Shown here piece after piece: positions 27,787 to 36,386 of a stretch of DNA of 64,000 nt (the stretch's first letter is position 1; every line of letters begins with the position of its first letter). Both the position numbers and the translations under genes were made by a program. The DNA lies in contig JAMASS010000004.1 in assembly GCA_024761205.1 (NCBI GenBank), positions 248,001 through 312,000 on the forward strand, in the 5' to 3' direction. Under the pieces are notes generated by a model. It ran no database searches and was not told the origin of the DNA. It saw only the letters and a program-made list of their open reading frames with translations. The stretch comes from Limisphaerales bacterium (lineage in GTDB: Bacteria > Verrucomicrobiota > Verrucomicrobiia > Limisphaerales > AAA164-E04).

Positions 27787-28851
27787 TTAACTATTGATGA
27801 AGGCTTCCAGATTGGAGCGAGTAATACGGTAGGTCGAACCAATCTTTTTCGCCTTGAGATCTCCTACTTCAATGGTGGCAATCACATCCGCCTCAGACAC
27901 CCCTAACAACTGCGCCGCCTCGGCCGCTCCCACCAGATTAAACACGGGAGCCGCACTGACCGGGGCGGCCGTCGGCGCTCCTACTGCTGCATTCGGATTG
28001 GGCACCATTCCCTGTTGTAACATCTGCTGCGCCAAGGCCATTCCCACAGCCATCTCGGTGGCCATCCCCCCGGTGCTGCTGCTGCCGCGTTCCATGCCTT
28101 GCGCCATTTGGAATTTGACATAGTCGTTCAGATTGCCAATGGCTGACATGCTGGAGCGCTTGTCAATCGCCTCCTCAACTTCGGGAGGCACAGAGACATT
28201 CTCAATGACAAAGGCCGTGAACTCCAGACCATATTTGGCCACCATCACAGCGTTGATCAAGGGCATCAGGGACTCACCCAGCTCCGAATATCGAGTTGCC
28301 ACATCCAAGACGGGAACATTCGATTCCGCCAAAGCTTCGCTGAAGACGCTGACGATCCGGGACCGCATGGTCTCGGCAAACTCATCCAAACGAAAATGGT
28401 GATCGGTACCCGCCACCTCCTTGAGGAAAAGCCGGGGATTCACGATCTTGAAATCATAGGTTCCAAAGGCACGGGCGCGCACGATCCCAAAATCCTGATC
28501 CCGCATCATCACCGGGTTGGAGGTTCCCCATTTGTTTCCCGTAAACGCGCGAGTGATGACGTAGTAGACATCCGCCTTAAAAGGTGACTCAAAACCATAC
28601 TTCCATGACTTCAGAGTCGTTAGAATGGGAATATTATCCGTCGACAAATCATGTTTACCGGGGCCGAAGGAATCACCAAATTCACCGAGGTAAATGAATT
28701 GGACCATCTGGGACTCACGCACGATGAGCTGTGCACCGCGTTTGATCTCACGATCTTCGTCCGGAAAACGATAGGACAGCGTATCTCTCGAATCATCCTC
28801 CCAGTCGATGATCTCCAACAATTGCCCGCGTATAAAATTCAGTATGCCCAT
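27787..28851 (-). CDS. SPFH-domain protein with a C-terminal excisionase-type HTH (YdjI-like)
   Basis: This 354-residue protein of the virion-core-protein-like/YdjI branch has an SPFH/band-7 fold at about residues 30-235 (IKRGAQLIVRESQMVQFIY, then FGIVRARAFGTYDFKIVNP and VIENVSVPPEVEEAIDKRS). A helical oligomerisation stretch rich in Met/Gln follows (ALAQQMLQQGMVPNPNAAV), then an Ala/Pro linker. The last 46 residues (about 309-354) look like an excisionase-family helix-turn-helix (AAQLLGVSEADVIATIEVGD, LKAKKIGSTYRITRSNLEAF). SPFH proteins form ring- or cage-like membrane scaffolds. Here the HTH-like end may bind a partner or act as a protein-interaction module rather than bind DNA. It is first of a two-gene operon with the zinc-ribbon gene. 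Confidence 0.82.
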   Translation of the reverse strand: MGILNFIRGQLLEIIDWEDDSRDTLSYRFPDEDREIKRGAQLIVRESQMVQFIYLGEFGDSFGPGKHDLSTDNIPILTTLKSWKYGFESPFKADVYYVITRAFTGNKWGTSNPVMMRDQDFGIVRARAFGTYDFKIVNPRLFLKEVAGTDHHFRLDEFAETMRSRIVSVFSEALAESNVPVLDVATRYSELGESLMPLINAVMVAKYGLEFTAFVIENVSVPPEVEEAIDKRSSMSAIGNLNDYVKFQMAQGMERGSSSTGGMATEMAVGMALAQQMLQQGMVPNPNAAVGAPTAAPVSAAPVFNLVGAAEAAQLLGVSEADVIATIEVGDLKAKKIGSTYRITRSNLEAFINS

Positions 28852-29013
28852 AAGCCTGTTCTACTCGTTGTGATTCTCAACTCTCTTGCAAACGACGGAA
28901 TGATATTCGATGCCCGCTTTTGTGAATTATAAACCTCTCTCTGGACATAATTGGATTCCTTTAGAGAAGGCCGCAGCCAACGCCCCCTTGGGGCAAACCT
29001 ACCGTCAAATCGA

Positions 29014-30909
29014 TTAGTCTCCGGGAACTGCCGGAACAGATTCTAGCTGGCCGATGCCCAGCATCCGCTTCGCCTGCTCAAGCCAATCCTTTTGTTCGGG
29101 AAACAGATGAGTTTCATTGATATCCAGCAACGCTCTCTCCGCTTTTTCGCGATTCCCTTGAAGGAAATAAAGTTCAAACCAGCCCAAACCAAGAGAGGTC
29201 AACAGCTCCGTCCGCATCTGATTCGGATTTAAGGAACGAAACAATCTTTCCGCTTCCTGCTGCCGTCCATTCTGCAACAATGCCAAGGCGTGATTGAGGA
29301 CAAAGCCCGGGACGGACGGGTCTCGATTATAGAGCTGCAAGGTGTAGCCAATGGCTTCCTCCGGCTTGTCTCGTCTCACCAAAAGAGCCGCTGCGAAATT
29401 ATTGATGCTGAGGACATTGCTGGGGTCTAGGTCCATCATTCGCTTGGCGGCGTCGAGAATGAGATCGGCCCGCTTCAATTTGTAGGCGCCGGCGAAGGTA
29501 ATCACCCAATACTTGAGATTCGATTCCAGATCCGCTCGATAGTTCTCAATCAAGCGAGAGGAAATTTCGGGATAACCGATGTTATACACTTGCCAAGCCA
29601 TCTCTATCGCTTGCTCAATGGTCAGATTCGCCTCCGCCTCTAAAACAGAATCAAAGGCCCTGCCGGCATTATAGGTCCACCCCTGGCCAGCGTCCGCCAA
29701 GCCCTCTAAGTAATAACTGTACGCTCGTATTACCCGAGAATTAAAATCATCATTGCGGGTCTTCAGAGCGAGGATTCTCAACTCCTCCCATTTCTCCTGA
29801 TTCACCAAGACCGAACCGTATGCCGCCCAATATTCCGTGAACCGCGAGAATTCCCCCTCGAAAGACTTGAAGAGGTCCAGAGCGCGTCCTGGCAGACCAA
29901 TCTGATTATAGGCTTTAGCCACAGTGGCAAACTCGATCGCTGACGTCATGGGTTTTCTGATCAAGTTAAGCCAGTAGTCCTCCGCCTGATGACGCGCAAC
30001 GTTCGGACGATTCGCCTCAAAAAGTAATACCCAATAGGCAGCGTGATGGAAGTGGGCTGCTTGCCCCTCATTGCGGAGGCGCTCCAACACTTCCCCGTAC
30101 GCGTCTACCTTACGGCCCTGTTTGTAGACGTCTAACAATAATTGGGAAGCCAGTAACTGATCATTTCCCGAAGCTGAAGCTTGTTGCAAACGTTCCAAAG
30201 CCTCCAAACTTTTTTGGTCAATCTTACCCCAACCGGCTATAAAGGCGTCGTGATAAAGCCGTATCTCGGCATCACTACGAGCCTCATCGCTCATTTCAGT
30301 CCAAAGTTTCCTCATCTCGCTTGGCCGTCTTAGCTTGAAGAAGGCTTTGTACAGGATGCCCTGCTGGGATGCCGGGAGCTGGCCTCGCCTTGGTTCCAAC
30401 AACTCCAGAATCAAGGAGATTAAATTTCGTTTATCACAAAACTGGGAAACTCGTTCCACCGACACTTCATTCGTCTGCGCGAGGTGCAGATATCGTCTGG
30501 CGTACACCAAGGAGTCCCCCAGCCATTCCCAATTCTGTGTGTCCGCAGCAAAGCTGTTTTCCAACGCTCCTCGGGTTATCTCGAGGTCCCCCGGGCTTCT
30601 CCACAGCGCGGCTTTCCACAAGTAATTCGCCCTTTCATATTCACCCTTTGCGAACGCCTCCTCGGCGTTTTTTTGAAAGCGAGAAGCCTGGATCAAATCA
30701 AGCCCGCTGACACGAAGAACCGGTGTCACCCCGTCCGGTGAACTCTGAAAAAGAGGCAATAAAGCAATGCCCACGCCGACAACTATGAGGCAGCAAAACA
30801 AAACCGCCAGTTGAAACCAGACACTCGACAACAACAGCCGCAGGAATCTGGATCGCTCAGCTTGCTTCGCAAATTTTCCCTGTAGCCTTTTTCGTCTTTG
30901 CCTTGGCAT
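29014..30909 (-). CDS. TPR-repeat protein with an N-terminal membrane anchor (paralogue A)
   Basis: This 631-residue protein has a basic cytoplasmic N-terminus (MPRQRRKRLQGKFAKQAERS) followed by one helix (FQLAVLFCCLIVVGVGIALL, about residues 32-51). The remainder is a periplasmic array of TPR-like helix pairs, for example AEEAFAKGEYERANYLWKAA, MTSAIEFATVAKAYNQIGLP and PEEAIGYTLQLYNRDPSVPG. The protein at 48601-50484 shares the layout and several aligned blocks: EKWEELRILALKTR here against KQWGDLVGLALDIR there, AYSYYLEGLA against AFSYFIEGVG, and YNIGYPE against WELGYPE. The two are paralogues about 18 kb apart. It may scaffold an envelope complex. The gene stands alone, with manA 160 bases upstream. 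Confidence 0.85.
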   Translation of the reverse strand: MPRQRRKRLQGKFAKQAERSRFLRLLLSSVWFQLAVLFCCLIVVGVGIALLPLFQSSPDGVTPVLRVSGLDLIQASRFQKNAEEAFAKGEYERANYLWKAALWRSPGDLEITRGALENSFAADTQNWEWLGDSLVYARRYLHLAQTNEVSVERVSQFCDKRNLISLILELLEPRRGQLPASQQGILYKAFFKLRRPSEMRKLWTEMSDEARSDAEIRLYHDAFIAGWGKIDQKSLEALERLQQASASGNDQLLASQLLLDVYKQGRKVDAYGEVLERLRNEGQAAHFHHAAYWVLLFEANRPNVARHQAEDYWLNLIRKPMTSAIEFATVAKAYNQIGLPGRALDLFKSFEGEFSRFTEYWAAYGSVLVNQEKWEELRILALKTRNDDFNSRVIRAYSYYLEGLADAGQGWTYNAGRAFDSVLEAEANLTIEQAIEMAWQVYNIGYPEISSRLIENYRADLESNLKYWVITFAGAYKLKRADLILDAAKRMMDLDPSNVLSINNFAAALLVRRDKPEEAIGYTLQLYNRDPSVPGFVLNHALALLQNGRQQEAERLFRSLNPNQMRTELLTSLGLGWFELYFLQGNREKAERALLDINETHLFPEQKDWLEQAKRMLGIGQLESVPAVPGD

Positions 30910-31068
30910 AAGTCAGATGCAGCTAATACTAAAGCACCCTCCAAAGAATGCTTGCGCTCATATCAAAGCCTCAAAACAAAATAACATTTTCAAAGGCGTT
31001 TCAAGTCTAATTCCGCCACCTGAATACTGATCGAACAATAAAAAGCACCGGCCCCCTCCGTTTACCAC

Positions 31069-32055
31069 CTATTGCGCGGTGGCCACCAGAAATTCACTCT
31101 CATCACTCTCCGACCAGACACCGATCTCCACCACCGCCGGGAGCAAAACGAAGGACCCGGCTCGCAGAAACAAGACCGAACCATTGCCCTCACAGCGTAG
31201 CGCCCCAGACACGACTCCCAAAACCCGCACCGCCTCTCCCGATTCCCACCGAATCGCCGCCTCACCTCTGATTCGCCGATGATCCACCCGGAACAAATCA
31301 CAAATAGCCATGGTCCGACTAAAGACACCGTCATCAATCTCGACCAGGCTTCCCTCAACCAAAGAAGGCTCATGATCCTCAAAATCAATGCTCTGCAGTG
31401 AAGACTCCACATGCAGCTCCCTCGGTTGGCCATCAAGCCCCACGCGATTCCAGTCAAACACGCGGTAGGTCGTATCGGAGTTCTGTTGAATCTCAAAAAT
31501 CACATTGCCGGCCCCAATAGCATGCAACCGCCCACTCGGCAGAAACATCGAGTCGCCCCGCTTCACCGGAATCCGGTGAAAACACTCGGCCACCAAACCG
31601 GAACGCATCTTTTCTTCGAACGATGACCGAGTGACATTGGTTTTTAGCCCCACATAAATATCCGCACCGGGGCGGCAGTCCGCCACAAACCACATCTCCG
31701 TCTTCGGCTCTCCTTTAAGCACCTCAGCAACCCTTGCGGGAGGATGGACCTGCAGCGAAAGCCTTTCCTGAGCATCCAAGATTTTGACGAGCAGCGGAAA
31801 CCGACCATGACAAAGCCGAGCTGATCCCATAATTTCCGAACCTCGCTCCTCAATCAACTGACACAATGATCGTCCGGCCAAACTTCCGCGATCGACCACA
31901 CTTACATCTCCCGGTCGATCGGAAATCTCCCACGACTCGCCAATCTGCTTTTCCCTAGGCAGCGCCTTTCCGAACAGCGTCCCGATGTTCCTGCCTCCCC
32001 ACACCCGCTCTTTGAAAAGGGGATGAAAAGTCAGTGGATACAACGGCTCCCTCAT
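31069..32055 (-). CDS. manA: Mannose-6-phosphate isomerase, class I
   Basis: This zinc enzyme interconverts mannose 6-phosphate and fructose 6-phosphate and feeds GDP-mannose and polysaccharide synthesis. The 328-residue length fits the short bacterial form. Motifs: an N-terminal block LTFHPLFKERVWGGRNIGTL, Zn ligands in LSLQVHPP (Gln, His) and KTEMWFV (Glu), and the distal ligand in SGRLHAIGAG (His). The Arg region QQNSDTTYRVFDWNRVG is also present. It lies 48 bases after accA on the same strand, at the end of the zwf-pgl-accA run. The name follows family convention; some relatives act on other sugar phosphates. Confidence 0.9.
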   Translation of the reverse strand: MREPLYPLTFHPLFKERVWGGRNIGTLFGKALPREKQIGESWEISDRPGDVSVVDRGSLAGRSLCQLIEERGSEIMGSARLCHGRFPLLVKILDAQERLSLQVHPPARVAEVLKGEPKTEMWFVADCRPGADIYVGLKTNVTRSSFEEKMRSGLVAECFHRIPVKRGDSMFLPSGRLHAIGAGNVIFEIQQNSDTTYRVFDWNRVGLDGQPRELHVESSLQSIDFEDHEPSLVEGSLVEIDDGVFSRTMAICDLFRVDHRRIRGEAAIRWESGEAVRVLGVVSGALRCEGNGSVLFLRAGSFVLLPAVVEIGVWSESDESEFLVATAQ

Positions 32056-32103
32056 CCTGATTTCACCAATTAAGCGGTACGGTAGGAAACATGGAATGCT
32101 GTC

Positions 32104-33117
32104 CTAAGCCTCAACCCCGGGCTTTTCCGCCTCAGACTGATCGGCTTCAGCCACCGTCGCCTCAAGAAACCACCCGATCGAACGGAACTTTTGATACCGT
32201 TTTTCCATGAGCTGAGCGGCCGAATTCTGTCGCAGTTCGGACAAAGTCCCGAGTAACGCACGCCGTATCTCACCGGAGATTGTGGCCAGATCTTGATGAG
32301 CACCGCCCAGTGGTTCCGGGACCACCTGATCCACCAGTTCCAAACTCAACAGATTGGCGGCCGTAATCTTGAGGGCCTCCGCCGCCTTCGGAGTTGCCGA
32401 ACGATCCTTCCAAAGAATGGAAGCGCAGCCCTCCGGACTAATCACCGAATAATAAGCGTTCTCAAGGATTAAAACTTGATCCGCCACCCCGATACCCAAA
32501 GCGCCCCCTGAACCACCTTCTCCGATGATCAAGGCAATGATCGGAACCTCCAACAACATCATCTCCCGAAGATTGACCGCAATAGCCTCCGCGATATGAC
32601 GTTCCTCAGCCCCGATTCCCGGGTAAGCCCCCGCAGTGTCAATGATCGAAATAATGGGCAGACCAAACTTCGCCGCCAACTTCATAAGCCGCTTGGCCTT
32701 GCGGTAGCCATCTGGATGCGCCGAACCAAAGTTCCGTCGGATTTTTTCCTTTGTGTCGCGTCCCTTCTGCGTGCCCACCACCATGACCCGCTCGCTACCT
32801 AGGCGGGCGAATCCGCCGATCATCGCTTGATCATCGGCAAAGAGCCGGTCGCCGCACAGCTCCGAAAACCCATGGAAGACCGTCTGCAGATAATCGAGCG
32901 CAAACGGACGCTGCGGATGTCGCGCCAATTGGACTCGCTGAATGGCGGTTAAATTGGAAAAAACCTCTCGTCTTGTCGCCTCAAGCTTCTTTTCAATCCG
33001 GTTGATCTCATCGCCGATGCTCACCCTTACCCCCCCACCATCGGCATCCAAACGAAGCTCCTCAAGCTTGCGCTGCAACTCCGCAATCGGTTTCTCAAAT
33101 TCAAGATAAAAATTCAT
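32104..33117 (-). CDS. accA: Acetyl-CoA carboxylase carboxyltransferase subunit alpha
   Basis: The alpha subunit of the heteromeric carboxyltransferase transfers CO2 from biotin carrier protein to acetyl-CoA, giving malonyl-CoA for fatty acid synthesis. The start is the ATG giving MNFYLEFEKPIAELQRKLEE, the standard beginning; the open frame 18 codons upstream is unrelated. The product is 337 residues. The core blocks HPQRPFALDYLQTVFHGFSE, GTQKGRDTKEKIRRNFGSAH and IGEGGSGGALGIGVADQVLI are all present, followed by YSVISPEGCASILWKD. The partner subunit accD is not in the window. A dispersed repeat (33211-33295) fills the 160-base gap to pgl upstream. Confidence 0.95.
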   Translation of the reverse strand: MNFYLEFEKPIAELQRKLEELRLDADGGGVRVSIGDEINRIEKKLEATRREVFSNLTAIQRVQLARHPQRPFALDYLQTVFHGFSELCGDRLFADDQAMIGGFARLGSERVMVVGTQKGRDTKEKIRRNFGSAHPDGYRKAKRLMKLAAKFGLPIISIIDTAGAYPGIGAEERHIAEAIAVNLREMMLLEVPIIALIIGEGGSGGALGIGVADQVLILENAYYSVISPEGCASILWKDRSATPKAAEALKITAANLLSLELVDQVVPEPLGGAHQDLATISGEIRRALLGTLSELRQNSAAQLMEKRYQKFRSIGWFLEATVAEADQSEAEKPGVEA

Positions 33118-33210
33118 ACCGGAAACTCCCGAACAAACGGAGATTCTAGGGAGTTTACAAACCGCCATCAATTGCCAAGTTCTCCACAGACATGATTCAA
33201 ATCGGGAGAG

Positions 33211-33295
33211 GTGGGGCGAGACTCCCTCAGTCCGCTATCACCGAGGTCGAAACCACGGTATGAACGGGTGCCTTTCATCAGCCACGCAACGCAAT
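33211..33295 (-). repeat. Dispersed repeat, copy A
   Basis: On the minus strand this runs from the last codons of pgl (GCGTTGCGTGGCTGA region) through GCACCCGTTCATACC, TGGTTTCGACCTCGG and GAGTCTCGCCCCAC. The same blocks in the same order occur at 43677-43764, and the first part again at 54435-54500. It fills the gap between pgl and accA and overlaps the end of pgl. No ORF of its own is recognised. Confidence 0.65.
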
Positions 33296-34015
33296 GTCTG
33301 TGAAAATCTTCGTGGAAGATCGCAGAGAAAGGAGATGGGCCACCGGTGTGCCGCCCGTGCTCTGAATGGCTTGTGAGAGAGGCGCCGCCTTGCCTTGGCC
33401 AGAGATGACCAACCAGACTTCTCTCGCCGCCGCCAAGACACCATAGCTCAAGGTGATGCGATTTGGGGGCGGTTTGCTGACGATTACATCGTAACAAGCC
33501 TCCAATCGCTGTTGATCCACAGAAAAATTCCCAGGAAACAACGACGCAACATGGCCATCCTCCCCCATACCTAGAAGCACCAAATCAAAAACAGGCACTT
33601 GTTGATCAGCAACGTCGAATTGTTCCCGAAGCATCCGCAAACCGCCCTCCGCCAGAGTTGACGGGGACCCATCCCCTCCAAAGGGAAACGTTTGCTGTTC
33701 CAAAACCCCAAGAGGATCGAACAACAATTCCCTAGCCAAGCGGTAATTACTCGCAGAATCATCAAGTGGCACACATCGTTCATCAGCCCAGAAAAATCTG
33801 AGTTTCTCGACGACGGATGCAGCACCCAATGCCTTCGAAGCAATCTGAGCAAACAACCTCTCGGTGATCCGCCCGCCCGACAAGCCCACCGAAAGCAGTC
33901 GATTCGCGCCTGCGACGAACTCAAGCCACCGCTCAGCCACCGCAATAGCTAAAGCATCTGCCGATTCAAATTCACTGATCACGCAGCGCTTCCCGTGCCA
34001 GATATGCTCCTTCAT
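33278..34015 (-). CDS. pgl: 6-phosphogluconolactonase (DevB type)
   Basis: This enzyme hydrolyses 6-phosphogluconolactone to 6-phosphogluconate, the second step of the oxidative pentose phosphate pathway. The 245-residue length is normal. Conserved blocks: LLSVGLSGGRITERLF (phosphate-binding loop), LRFFWADERCVPLDDSASNY, LVLLGMGEDGHVASLFPGN, and RITLSYGVLAAAREVWLVIS. The start ATG lies 10 bases after the zwf stop, so the two are co-transcribed and act in sequence. The last few codons and the stop lie within the dispersed repeat, so the natural C-terminus may have been slightly rewritten. The active-site regions are untouched. Confidence 0.93.
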   Translation of the reverse strand: MKEHIWHGKRCVISEFESADALAIAVAERWLEFVAGANRLLSVGLSGGRITERLFAQIASKALGAASVVEKLRFFWADERCVPLDDSASNYRLARELLFDPLGVLEQQTFPFGGDGSPSTLAEGGLRMLREQFDVADQQVPVFDLVLLGMGEDGHVASLFPGNFSVDQQRLEACYDVIVSKPPPNRITLSYGVLAAAREVWLVISGQGKAAPLSQAIQSTGGTPVAHLLSLRSSTKIFTDIALRG

Positions 34016-34025
34016 CGGGAAACCG

Positions 34026-35594
34026 CTAATCGTGTTTCAACTCCTGTGGATTAATCCACCGATGGTTACATTGGGAGAGCAGAGCGTCCGCGGCTTCCGG
34101 GCCCCAAGTCCCGGCTGCATAAAATTCCCGGTTGCTCAACGGTTGTTCTCCCCATGCCGCCCGGATACCATCGACAAACGCCCAAGACGTTTCGACCTCA
34201 TCGCGGCGAATAAAAAGCGTCGAATCTCCAGCCATCGCTTCCAACAGGAGACGTTCATACGCCTCCGGAGTGTAGGCACCAAAACCAGTATCATAGCGAA
34301 AATCCATCAAAACCCGTCCCAGACGGGAACTGCTGCCAGGAAACTTGCCGTTGAATCCCAAGCAGATGCTTTCATTCGGTTGCAAACGGAGGACAATCGA
34401 ATTGGCGTCGACCGCCGCATCAGGATTCGCAGCAAAGAGCACATTAGGGATAGGCCGAAACTGAACACGAACTTCACTGGCGCTTAAAGGAAGATTCTTG
34501 CCAGTGCGCAAGTAAAACGGCACGCCAGACCAACGCCAGTTGTCAATCCAAACCTGCATGGCTACATAGGTTTCCACATTCGATGCCGGATCGACCCTGT
34601 CCTCGCCACGGTAAGCCGGTCGTTGCTGTCCATCCACCCTGCCACCAAAATACTGCCCGCGAATGACCTGCTTGGCCATGTCCTCGGCTGCCAAGGGGCG
34701 AATAGATCGCAGCAACTTCACCTTCTCATCTCGGATCGCTTCCGCATCCAGAGACACCGGCGGTTCCATAGCCACCAACGACAGCACCTGCAACAGGTGG
34801 TTCTGCACCATGTCTCGTAACGCCCCCGACTCCTCGTAATAACCCCCGCGGCTGCCCACACCCAGCTTTTCACTGACCGTAATCTGCACATGATCAACCG
34901 AGTCTCGCGTCCAGAGGTTCTCAAAAATGGCGTTCGAGAATCGGAAGGCCAAAATATTTTGGACGGTCTCTTTACCCAAATAATGATCAATCCGAAACAC
35001 CTGCTTCTCGTGCAGATACCCCGTAATCTCACGGTTCAAACGCTGCGCTGAATCCAAATCATGACCAAAAGGCTTCTCAATCACCACCCGCTGCCAATGC
35101 TGCTCCTGAGATTCCTTCTGCACCAAGCCTTGGCCATGCAGCCGCTTCACCACCTCGGAAAATTGACTCGGGAAAATGGCCAAATAGAAAAGCAAGTTCT
35201 TGGACAACTGAGCATCCTCAAAATCCTTCAATCGTTCCCGCAATGACTGATAAGCCGCCGAATCCATAAGATCACCCTGGCAATAGGAAATCAACTTTTC
35301 AAATCGCTCCCATTCGGCAGCGTCAACCGGACCTGAACGGGCAAACTCAACGAGCGCTGCACGAAGTTCCGCGCGCCAGGACTCATCAGTTTTCTCCCGC
35401 CTCGCCACGCCGACGATTCGGCACGGTTCCGGGAGTTGCTTCCCAAGAAACAAGTGGTAGAGGGCCGGAACCAACTTCCGCGACGTCAGATCACCGCTAG
35501 CGCCGAAGATTACAATGGTGCAAGGCGCCACATCGCGTCGCTCTCCGCCACTTCGGCAACTCAGGATCTCATCCAGTTGGTTCAACTCTTCCAT
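34026..35594 (-). CDS. zwf: Glucose-6-phosphate 1-dehydrogenase
   Basis: This 522-residue enzyme is the entry to the oxidative pentose phosphate pathway and makes NADPH and 6-phosphogluconolactone. The nucleotide-binding motif GASGDLTSRKLVPALYHLF lies at about residues 31-49. The substrate block VIEKPFGHDLDSAQRLNREI precedes the active-site motif RIDHYLGKE (about residue 199, with the catalytic His after Asp). The C-terminal domain is complete. The gene is the first of a zwf-pgl pair and lies about 150 bases downstream of the FMN reductase gene. A gnd or edd/eda gene is not in the window, so the onward route (pentose phosphate or Entner-Doudoroff) cannot be told. Confidence 0.95.
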   Translation of the reverse strand: MEELNQLDEILSCRSGGERRDVAPCTIVIFGASGDLTSRKLVPALYHLFLGKQLPEPCRIVGVARREKTDESWRAELRAALVEFARSGPVDAAEWERFEKLISYCQGDLMDSAAYQSLRERLKDFEDAQLSKNLLFYLAIFPSQFSEVVKRLHGQGLVQKESQEQHWQRVVIEKPFGHDLDSAQRLNREITGYLHEKQVFRIDHYLGKETVQNILAFRFSNAIFENLWTRDSVDHVQITVSEKLGVGSRGGYYEESGALRDMVQNHLLQVLSLVAMEPPVSLDAEAIRDEKVKLLRSIRPLAAEDMAKQVIRGQYFGGRVDGQQRPAYRGEDRVDPASNVETYVAMQVWIDNWRWSGVPFYLRTGKNLPLSASEVRVQFRPIPNVLFAANPDAAVDANSIVLRLQPNESICLGFNGKFPGSSSRLGRVLMDFRYDTGFGAYTPEAYERLLLEAMAGDSTLFIRRDEVETSWAFVDGIRAAWGEQPLSNREFYAAGTWGPEAADALLSQCNHRWINPQELKHD

Positions 35595-35744
35595 ATCCGT
35601 TCAGCATAATTCTGGGCAAATTGCGAGGCGAACCCCGCATAATGAAAACAACTATTCGAAACCATGAACCCTCTGAATTGGCACCAAAATCGTTTCATCA
35701 TCAGGTCCGCACCCAATGTGACAAGCAAAGCCGCTCCATACATA

Positions 35745-36374
35745 CTAAGCACGATAGCGAGCCATGAATCCCTCATAGTCAGCGGATAAATCGCGTGCCC
35801 GTTGAGCCGCCAAAACCCCGCCATATCGGGCCACATCCCCGGCCATCATTTTCAGGCGTGATTCGAGGGCTTCACCCACTGCCTTGGACTCGGTAAAGTC
35901 CGAGCGCTCGTGGAACGAAATCCCATAAGGCAAAGTCCACGCATAACACTGCCGCGCAACAGTACGGATTTGATCGTGGACCGTGAGCCCCTTTTCGTGT
36001 GACCCCACAATCGAAACGATCAATTTCCCGGCGTACTCGGTCCAAAAATGATCCAAAAAATTCTTCATCGCGCTGCTCACGCTACCATGGTAGTCAGGCG
36101 ACCCGAGGGCAAAGACATCCGCACTTTTAACCCGCGCTTTGATGGAGGCAAAGGCCGGGCGGAAATAAGCGGTCTCAACATTAAACAACGGAAGGTCCTC
36201 CGACGCACAATCAAAGACATCGACCTCACAGCCCTCGCCTTCAAGCAGCTCCTTGGCCCGATACAGAACCGTCCGAGTGGCCGAGTCCTCCGCACAATTC
36301 CCCACCACAAGCAGGACTTGCAACTTATTCACTTGCTTCACCCATGATCTTAATGCTTCTCTCTCAAACGCCAC
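35745..36374 (-). CDS. NAD(P)H-dependent FMN reductase-family flavoprotein
   Basis: This 209-residue flavodoxin-fold protein has a first beta-strand and loop LQVLLVVGNCAEDSATRTVL (phosphate-binding region for FMN). The FMN ring-contact motif is ALGSPDYHGSVSSAMKNFLD at about residues 93-112, typical of the SsuE/ArsH/NADPH-dependent FMN reductase group. The third strand is KLIVSIVGSHEKG. The start used is a GTG 12 bases after the zinc alcohol dehydrogenase stop; an internal GTG (VNKLQ) is an alternative that would remove about 14 residues. The electron acceptor is unknown. It could be a quinone reductase. Confidence 0.82.
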   Translation of the reverse strand: MAFEREALRSWVKQVNKLQVLLVVGNCAEDSATRTVLYRAKELLEGEGCEVDVFDCASEDLPLFNVETAYFRPAFASIKARVKSADVFALGSPDYHGSVSSAMKNFLDHFWTEYAGKLIVSIVGSHEKGLTVHDQIRTVARQCYAWTLPYGISFHERSDFTESKAVGEALESRLKMMAGDVARYGGVLAAQRARDLSADYEGFMARYRA

Positions 36375-36386
36375 TTGAACTGCTAC

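Noticed and set aside
28940-29013. Possible terminator after the TPR gene
   Set aside because: The only stem is CCCC-AA-GGGG, too short, and no T-run follows.
35582-35836. Open frame on the minus strand between the FMN reductase gene and zwf (84 codons)
   Set aside because: It overlaps both neighbours, has no recognisable motif, and its composition fits the shadow of the FMN reductase end plus spacer.
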